This document shows positions 12,301-21,300 of a DNA stretch of 40,068 bases, piece after piece. This DNA is from Chromera velia. Lineage: Eukaryota > Sar > Chromeraceae. Location of the stretch: contig JAHBMJ010000820.1 in assembly GCA_018398765.1 (NCBI GenBank), positions 1-40,068 of the forward strand. The letters are read 5' to 3'. The first letter of the stretch is position 1. The number at the start of each line of letters is the position of its first letter. The translations under genes and the position numbers were made by a program. The notes below the pieces were generated by a model. That model was not told where the DNA came from, ran no database searches, and was given only the letters and a program-made list of their open reading frames with translations.

Positions 12301-15300
12301 ATGAGGCGACGCCCTCGTTCTTCAAGAACGTTGCCACTGGGGATGCCGGGGACACGGCAGTCGACCAGTCTCTCCGGTATCTGTCAGAGAAGGAGCTGTA
12401 TGAACACGTAAAGACCGTCGTCCTCGAGACTGCAGGGCAGATTCTCGGGCAAACAGATGCGCCGTCTCTGGATGCCCCCCTGCAAGAGCTGGGTGTGGAC
12501 TCCCTCTCTGCCGTCGAGCTCCGTAACGCGCTGGCAGGGAAGCTGGGAGTCAAACTCCCTGCTACTGCTCTGTTCGACTACCCGACCCTGAATGCCATGA
12601 TTGGGTTCTGTGTTGGGAAGATCCGGGAATCGTTTGGGGAGAGTGCAGAGGGGGCTGCAGAGACAGCAGCTGCCCCAGGGGGAATGGAGGGCAGCCTCGC
12701 TGCTGTGGGGTCGGACTGGAAGGGAATGGCCGTCACGGGGGTTGGTTGCCGTCTTCCCGGCTCGGTCGGGAATGCAGACGAGTTGTGGGAGATGATGATG
12801 GCGAAGACCGACTGTCTTGTCGAGATTCCGCTGTCCCGATGGAATCACGGTCCCCTGTACGATCCCGATATGGACGCAAAGGGAAAGTGCTACGTGAAGG
12901 AGGCCGCATTTATCGATAACGCAGAGCTGTTCGACAACCAGTTCTTCAACATCACCCCTGTAGAGGTGCAATGCATGGACCCTCAACAGAGAGTGATGCT
13001 GGAGGTTGCGTATGAGTCCATGGTTTCCTCTGGGTTCTCCAAGGATTCGCTTGTCGGTTCCGAAATGGGAGTGTTCATTGGAGTGTGCAACCAGGACTGG
13101 AACTTCATTGACATTGGAGACAAGGCCTCCTCGTTCTCAGGGACAGGCGGTGCCAATTCTCTTGTCTCGAATCGGATCTCGTTTGTCTTCGGTCTGAAGG
13201 GACCCTCCATCTCCATGGACACTGCCTGCTCTTCTTCCCTTGTGGCAGTGGACGTTGCCCTCGATAAGGTCCGCATGGGTGCCTGCCAGATGGCCCTTGT
13301 GGGAGGTGTGAACTTGGTTCTCTCTCCCCATCTGTTCATCGCCTTCTCGAAGGCACGCATGCTCTCCCCCGATGCCAGGTGCAAGACCTTCGATGCCAGT
13401 GCGAATGGGTACGCACGCGGTGAGGGTGCGGGGTCGATCGTGCTGAAGAAGTACGCGGCCGCTGTCTCCAACAACGATCCCATATGGGCAGTCGTCAGGG
13501 GATCTGCGACAAACCACGATGGCAAGTCGATGTCCCTGACTGCCCCCAACGGTCCCGCTCAGTCTGCTGTTCTTCAGAAGGCACTCCAGAACGCAGGACT
13601 GAAGCCTGCAGACGTGTCCTATCTGGAAGCCCACGGCACAGGTACAGGTCTGGGCGACCCCATCGAGATTGGGGCCATCAAGTCCGTCTACCAGAAGGAC
13701 AGGACCAGTGAGAGTCCCCTGGTTGTGGGTGCCCTGAAGACGAACATCGGGCATCTAGAGGGAGGTGCAGGGATTGCAGGTCTGATCAAATTGATCTTGG
13801 TACTCCGAAACAAGGAGGCACCCCCCAACCTGCACTTCAAGAAACTGAACCCTCACATCGATGTCGAAGATTTCAACATTGTCTTCCCCACAGAAGCCAC
13901 GGCGCTTGTCGGTGCCAACCGGCCGAGTCTGACCGACTCACAGCCGTTCGTTGGTGGTGTCTCTTCGTTCGGTTTTGGTGGCTGCAACGCTCACGTGATT
14001 GTGCAGGGACCTCCTGAGGGCACTCCAGAGGTTCGTCGCGCCGGAGCGGCGGTCGAGAAGCCTCGCGTGGCTTTCCTGTTCACAGGACAGGGCTCTCAGT
14101 ACATCGGGATGGGGAAGGAGCTTTACGGCACAGAGAAGGTGTTCAAGGAAGCGCTCGACGCGTGCGCAGAAGTTCTCGACCCTGTGATCAAGGTTCCGCT
14201 CATGGAGCTCTTGTTCCCTGCAGAACCGAAGCCTGCGGGACAAAACCTCCTCGACGAGACCCGCTACTCCCAGCCGTGCATCTTCTCCATCGAGTACGCA
14301 CTCAGCGAGCTGTGGCGCTCGAAGGGCATCGAGCCCAGTGTGGTGGTCGGCCACTCTCTCGGAGAATACGTGGCTGCTACAGTGGCAGGGATGATAACAC
14401 TCGAGGAGGGTCTGCTCCTGATTGCAGAACGCGCTCGATTGATGGCCGACGCCCCGAAAAACAACGGCATCATGGCTGCGTGCCGTGCCTCCGAAGCTGA
14501 TTTCGAGAAGGGGTTCAATGCCGTCGTTGAGCAGACGAAGGACGAGACCCTGAAGGATCGGGTGGCCATCGCCGCCATCAACGGCCCGAAGAGCATCGTC
14601 GTGTCCGGGGTGGAAGCTGACGTGAACAAGGTGATCGACAAGATGGGTCTGACTGGCAAGTCCAGAAAGCTGACCGTCTCCCACGCCTTCCACTCACCCT
14701 GCATGGACTGTGCTGCGAAGCCTTTCGCTTCCAAGGTTGCAGAGATGAAATTGAAACCCGCACGAGAGGGCATAACCCTCGTCTCCTGTCTGACCGGCAA
14801 GGTCGGAGGGGAGGAGATGTTGAAGCCCGAGTTCTGGTCTGATCATATCGTGAAGCCAGTTCGGTTCCTCCAGGGTATGAACACCGTCGTCGAGCAGGGT
14901 GTGGCTGTTCTCGCCGAGCTTGGACCCCGCCCGACGTTGGTCAACATGGGGAAGCAGTGCGTGGGAAGTGAGGCTGCAGGCGTCGCCACGTGGGTCTGCT
15001 CCCTCGACCCTGCAAAGCCCGCCACTGGTGCCTTCGAGGCCGCACTCGAGAAGGTATCGATCCGTGCACAGGGAACGCACGTCTGGATGCACAAGGCCTG
15101 GCCGTGGCACACGATCGTGCACCCCTTGATTGGTGCCAAGAAGGACGGAGATAGCGGGAAGGGCGTGAAGTTTGAGGGGTATGTGAGTGCAGATGTGAGA
15201 GGACTGGTGGGAGATCACGTTGTCTCGAAGAAGATTCTCCTTCCCGGTGCTGCCTTTGTCGAGTTGATGGCGAGTGCGTGTTTTGAGCTCTTGAAGGAGT

Positions 15301-18300
15301 TGAAGGCCGGTGCAAGCGCTAAGGCTGCGGCTTTGGCACCTTCTGAGGGCATTTCCGTCGTTGATGTCAATTTCGAGCGCCCCATGGTCTTTGCAGACCC
15401 GGGGAGTGACCAGAAAGATATCGATACAGTCTCAGTGGCAGTCGGGGAGGTGCAGACAGGGGGGGGGCTCTCCGTTGCGTCTCTGACTCAAGGAGACGAT
15501 GAGGAAACCCAGCATGCAGGCGGCCGCATCGGAGGCATTGTGACGATGCCTGAGTCCGACGAGGGGGGGTTGAAGGCCTTGAAGGAGAAGTGCAAGAACA
15601 CGTATGAGGTCAAGGACTTCTACAAGCAGCTCCACGACATAGGCCTGCAGTACGGTCCCCGTTTCCAGACCGTCAAGCAGCTGTTCGCAGGCCCCTTGGA
15701 GAAACCCCCGAAGCCTGAGGGTGCAGAGGCGTTGGGTGTGGAGGTGAAGGAGGAGGATCCCCGAGTGATGGAGGTTCTTGCACTTATGCAGAATCCCACA
15801 GGGGCGACGGAATCCTTTGAGGCTGGGTTCAATTTCCATCCCGCTGTCATTGACGGCGCCCTCCAGTCAGCTGCTTTGATGCTCAGCGATGGAGGCAGTG
15901 GAAAGCCAATGGTGCCTGCCTCAATCGAGAAAGCACTCTTCCGAAAGATGCCCCCAAGCGCACCTATCTGGTCCCACTCCCGCATTCTGTCAGCAACAAA
16001 GACCAGTGCGTCTATGGATGTGACATTGATGGACGGGAAGGGGAAGATCCTCGCGTTGCTGCAGAACGTGACTGTGCGACAGATCGACCTCACCCCTCCA
16101 GTGGACATTCCCCGAGAGCTCCTCTGGGAGGTCAACTGGGTCCCCCGTCCCGCAGCGGCAGAAGGGGCACAGGGCGTGCCTCTCGTGCCCTCAGACGATG
16201 CAAGGCCTCTTCTCTTCGTGTCCTGTCCGACAGAGGCAGTTGTTGCAGGAATGAAGGTCGGTCGGTCGGTCGGTTGGTAGGGACCTGGAAAGTTTGGAAG
16301 GATGTCCTACGGTTTTGACTTCTCCTCCTGCGTGCTTTGTCTTCCCTTGTCGTGTACTGTTCACACTGTGACTGTGCTTTCCGTCTCACATCTCCTCTGT
16401 TTCTCCCCGCGGAATAAGTCATTTGATTTTTTTTTTGCTTCCTCTCTGTCTTGTCTCTGCAGGCTGCCTTGCCGGGCGATCACGAATTCCACTTGCTTGG
16501 AGCCCTCCCTGGCGGACTTGAGTTGGAGTCCCTGATTGGAGATGGCAAGTTTGGGGCAGTGGTCTCTCTGGCTGGTATTGCACCTCCTCAGTTGGGAGGG
16601 GGAGCAGAGGAGGAGGTGATCGGTGCAGTCGGGGAACTGCTGGCGATCTCGAGGGCCATGAACAAGATTGCTGGGGCAGCTTCTGCCACCAATCCTGCCA
16701 AGTTTGCTCCTGTAGTGGTCCTCACAAAGGGCCACTGGGCAGTTCCGCTGTTCGACAAGCAGCAGGAATCCGGTCTGTTCACCCCCAAGACGTTCACAGA
16801 ACAAGACGCCCCTGTTGCCTTCAAGGCAGAAGGCAGGTACCCGATTCACGCGGGTCTCTGGGGTTTCTGCAGGACTGCAAAGTTGGAGCTTGAGAGCACA
16901 ACTGGCACCCAGGTTTTCATGCAGAGCGCAGACCTGGATGTGCTGACGGGAGACGCAGACTTTGCCTCTGTGGCCTCTCAGCTGCAGAAGATCCTCAGCT
17001 ATCCCGATCCACGCAACACTCCGGAAGGGAGCAACTCCACAGACACGGAAGTCATCCTTCGAAAGGGAGGAGAAGCCATGTTCGTTTCCCGTCTCGCCAA
17101 GTCCTCAGTCGACACCCGGGGCCCTATTGAGCTCCACATGCCCGAAAGAGGGGCCCTCGGAAACCTCCGATTGCGTCCCCAGTCTCTGACCTATCGTGTC
17201 GAGCTGCCTGCCAATTTGGTCGAGGTCCGCATCCGTGCCATCGGTCTGAACTTCCGTGACGTCCTCAACGTCATGGGACTCTACCCGGGGGACCCCGGTC
17301 CCCCCGGAGCAGACTGTGCCGGATCGGTGACTCGAGTCGGCCCCGGGGTCACAAAGTTCAAGCCAGGAGACGACGTCTTTGGCATTGCGCAGGGCTGCTT
17401 GAAGACATATTGCATCACGGAGGTCAATCTTTTGGCACACAAGCCTGAGTCTATGACCTTTGAGGAGGCTTCTGCCCTCCCTGTGGTCTACACGACCGTT
17501 GAGTATGCTTTCCGAGATCTCGCGAAGCTGAAGAAGGGAGAGCGCGTGCTGTGCCACGCGGTGACTGGAGGGGTGGGCATTGCTGCCATCCAGTACTGCA
17601 AGGCGATCGGTGCAGAGATCTACGGAACATGCAGCGACAAGAAGGTGGACACAGCGAAGGCGATGGGAGTGAAGGGTGTTGCGAGCTCTCGAGACCCGAA
17701 GAAGTTTGCTGAGGAAATGGCAAAGATGCTCGGGAACAAAAAGATCGATGTTGTTCTGAACTCCCTGAATGAGGACTTCATTCCTGAGTCCCTCAAGCTG
17801 TTGGCCCAGAACGGTCGTTTCATGGAGATCGGCAAGCGTGGCATCTGGACGGCCGAGGAGATGAAGAAGGCCCGACCGGATGTGCACTACGAGACGATCG
17901 CTGTCGACCACATGATGGAAGAGAACCCCCCGTGGTTCGGGGGTATGTTGGAGCGCGTGCGAAAGTGCGTGGACGAGGGGAGCATCACGCCGATGAACCT
18001 CCAGGTGTTCGACATGTACGACGCAAACAACGGAGGCATCGCTGCGATGCGGTTCATGCAGCGCGCACAGCACATCGGAAAGGTGGTGATCAAGATTCCG
18101 TCTGCTCTTGGAGAGAAGACGGGCAAGGGCAAGACCTATGCCATTACCGGTGGTCTGGGTGGTCTTGGTATTTTGGTTGCTGCCTGGATGGTTGAGGAAG
18201 GTGCAAAGAAGATCTTGCTCCTGTCCAGACGAGGCAAGCCTGACGAGGCAACTGCTCAGGGACAACTGTGGCAGTACCTCCAATCGGGCAGCGCAGAGAT

Positions 18301-21300
18301 CATCCCGATGAAAAGTGACGTCTCCGTGAAGGCCGACTGCGAGAAGCTCGCGTCCACTCCCGGGCTTGCCGGTATCATGCACGCTGCAGGTGTGCTTGAG
18401 GATGCGGCTCTTGCCAATCAGGAGGTGGAGAAGGTCAGAAAGGTGTACGCTCCGAAGGTGTTCGGTGCTTGGTACCTTCACGATGCCTGCAAGGCCAAGG
18501 GAGTCAGCCTCGACTTCTTCATGTCCTTCTCGTCCGTTGCTTCGCTCTTCGGCAACTTCGGTCAGACAAACTACTCAGCCGCGAACGCGTGCCTAGACGC
18601 GCTGACGGAGTTCCGAAGGTCCCAAGGCCTGGCGGCGCAGTCGATCCAGTGGGGTCCGTGGATCGAGCAGGGCATGGCGGCGGAGCTGAAGGATCAGTTG
18701 GTGAAGGTCGGCATGCGGGGCATTACAAACGAGCTCGGCATCCGAGTTATGGGAGACGTGATGCGCGGCAGCAGCGTCTCTGCTGTTGTCGGTTGCCAGG
18801 CGCTCAAGTGGCGCACGTACGCAAAGAGATACAACGAGATCCCCCCTTTCTTGGGGGATGTGCAGATGGGCAAGGGAGGAGGCAACGTCTCTGCGGCTGT
18901 TGACTTGACAAAGGTCACCAAGGAGGAGCTCTCGGATATGCTTGCACAGGTTGCGCAGGCAGTCACGGGTTCCTCCGAGAAGCCCGCTACCGATACAGCG
19001 TTGATGGATCTCGGTCTCGATTCCCTTGGGGCAGTAGAGTTCCGAAACTCTGTCGCAGACATGACGGGGGTGAAACTTCCCCAAACGCTTGTGTTTGAGA
19101 ATCCATCCATCGATGCGATTTCAGACTTTATCCTTGGCACCGTCGCTGGAGGCGGTGCCGGAGGGTCAGGAGGCGGTGCGGGTGGAGATGGCGGTGATGC
19201 CCCCGTGAGAATCCGGGGGCCTCCGACTGTGGAGGCCTGGTTGAAGGAGGCCTTTGAGGGTCAGGACAAGTACATGAACTTCGTCGAGGCCTTCTGCAGC
19301 AAGTACGAGTCCACTGCAGCCCTAGTGGCAGAGTTGGACTTCATCGGGGCTCTGGACTCTATGGGCATCAAGTCCAAGGGCCCAGACTTCAAGCGTCTCT
19401 ATGAGCACTGGAACAAACTGATTGAGCTGCAGATGGAGACCGAGGAGGAGGAGAGCGGAGGGGCAGCGAAGGAGAAGGAGCCGTTCATCCATCCTCTGGA
19501 TGATATCGAGGCCCTCCGTCAGGAAGTGAGCTTCGATGTGTCCACACTGAAGCCCTGTACCCCTCTGACGAAGATCAAGAACGTGCTCCTCACGGGAGTC
19601 ACCGGATTTGTCGGCAGAGTGCAGGTGCGAATCCTCCTGGAGCTGGAGCACCTCCCCGATCTGAAGGTCCACTGCATCGTCCGAGCAGACGACGAGGCGC
19701 ACGCGATGAAGAGAATCGAAGCAGCGTGCAGGGAGGCAAAGGTGTGGGCTCCCTGGATGGCAGAGCGCATCGTGCCTGTCCCGGGAGACTTCACTCTCGA
19801 GGACTTCGGCATCGGTGAGGAGAAGTTCCAAGAGTACTGCAAACTCATGGACATCATCTACCACACAGGAGGAGATGTGAACCTGATGAGCAACTATATG
19901 CGTCTCCGTCACACCAACGTGCTCAGCGCACGACCGGTTATTCGAATGTGCACAACATACCGACTCAAGCCTCTGCACTTCTGCTCAACTCTCGGGCAGT
20001 ATCCTGCTTTCTTCGCTGTGTTCTCCAGAGAGTTCGCAGAGCAGACGATCAGAGAAGACTCGATGCCTGACACCAGGGAGATGGAGAGATTCTATCCTCC
20101 GGGACGTATGGGATACCCGTGGTCGAAGATGGGCGCAGAGATCGTCCTCCGTCGGGCTAGAGAGCTCGGCCTCCCTCTGTTCATCTACAGGCTCCCGAAC
20201 ACATACGTGGCGTGGGACACTGGGTACACGAACAAGGGAGACTACGCGTGCAGCCTGACGATCTCGTCGGTGCAGGAGGCCATGTTCCCTGTCGGAGCAG
20301 CCACCGCTCCCTTCTCACCTGTTGACACCATCTGCAGAATGCTGGTCGGTCGGTTGGGGAGGGGAGCGTCTTTTTGCTGATTGCTGATTGTGTTTGCCCT
20401 GGACTGCTTCTTTTTTATTGGCAAGGGAAGAGAACCACCCGCCACTTCTGCAACCTGGATCTTCTTTTCTTTCCTTTCCCTGTCCCTCTCTCCCTTTTTC
20501 TGTTTCTCTGCAGGTGGAGGTATCGTTACTCGAGAAACCCAAGCACTGGGTCTACCATCTCATCGACACAAGGGTTGTCACACAGTCAGTTGCCATTCGT
20601 GTTGTAATTGGGGGGTTTTGCACCTGTTGGAAAGAAAGGCATCAAGGAAAATTGCGTTCACCAACGATCGACAGCACGATCGTCCAGTCAGCCCCCATAG
20701 ACAGACACCCGCCAGGGGAAATCGTGCAAACAGGGTGGAAGAAGGTTACTCTTGCTTTTTGTGGTGAATATGTGTTTATTCATTCTTGTCTGCCCTTCCT
20801 TCTGATGGATGCAGAGCCCAAATTGAGGGCTGGGCAGCAGAGGTGGGCATCGACTACCGAGGCGCAAAGGTTGACGAGTTCTTCAGGGCAGTGAAGGCGA
20901 GAGGACCCGAATCTCCTGTGTTCAAGTTTGTGCCCCTCATGCAGGTACGTCTGTCAGTCTCTCTGTCTCTCTTGCTGCCTCTCTTTTAGTGTTTCTCTTT
21001 CTTTTGTTTTTAAATCTCTCTCTTCTCTCTTGATCAGTCTGTCAGCGTACACGTCCGCCTACAAGCCACTCGATCGAGACTTTTCCTTGAGTGGGTCTTT
21101 CGTGAAGGCACTGCTCTTTTGCCTTGGAGAGTCATTGCACAGAGAGACAGAGCTGTGACGCTAATTTTTCGCCTTCAAGGGTTAATTCATTTTTTTTTGT
21201 TGTGTTGCTCTTCGTCTGTCTGACTTATTCATTCTTTGCAGCACTGGAGATCTTACTGGTTCGACCCCGAGGAGAGGAAGGACCCGTTCCCCATCGAGGT

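Larger units (their letters stand above)
6960..12620 (+). other. PKS module 2: KS-DH-ER-KR-ACP, no acyltransferase
   Basis: Same order as module 1. KS (about 6960-8235) has the active Cys at 7479-7481. DH runs from LFPWQDPHHPLL (about 8288) across the intron to about 9530, with His in RDHVVLD, YGPRFQT and HPAVLDGALQ. The pseudo-KR is at about 9560-10330. ER (about 10345-11310) has LNFRDVLNVMGLYPG and TGGVGIAAIQ. KR (about 11340-12047) has TGGLGGLG and QTNYSAAN. The ACP (about 12405-12620) has LGVDSLSAVELRN. Again there is no AT between KS and DH. Large stretches are almost base-for-base identical to module 1, for example the KS core and the start of the pseudo-KR. The module should add a second fully reduced unit. 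Confidence 0.92.
19141..20944 (+). other. Gly-rich linker plus thioester reductase (chain-release) domain
   Basis: After the last ACP comes a Gly/Ser linker (about 19141-19200), an acidic linker, then an extended short-chain-dehydrogenase-type reductase starting about 19560. The dinucleotide loop is LLTGVTGFVGR. The likely catalytic set is Ser in CSTLGQY and a YxxxK pair in GYPWSK (about 20110-20130). The C-terminal part continues through exon 20514-20584 (HWVYHLID) and exon 20815-20944. Such domains use NADPH to cut the acyl-thioester off the carrier as an aldehyde, sometimes further to an alcohol. This is the release type known at the end of Cryptosporidium megasynthases. No thioesterase is seen. 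Splice sites around 20584 and 20814 are the least certain in the gene. Confidence 0.87.

Noticed and set aside
17105-18481. Long antisense open frame (458 codons) over ER-KR of module 3, with shorter counterparts over modules 1 and 2 (4914-5981, 10981-11706)
   Set aside because: It mirrors the conserved sense codons, recurs only because the modules are repeated, has no recognisable domain and no splice or start context. Treated as a by-product of codon bias.
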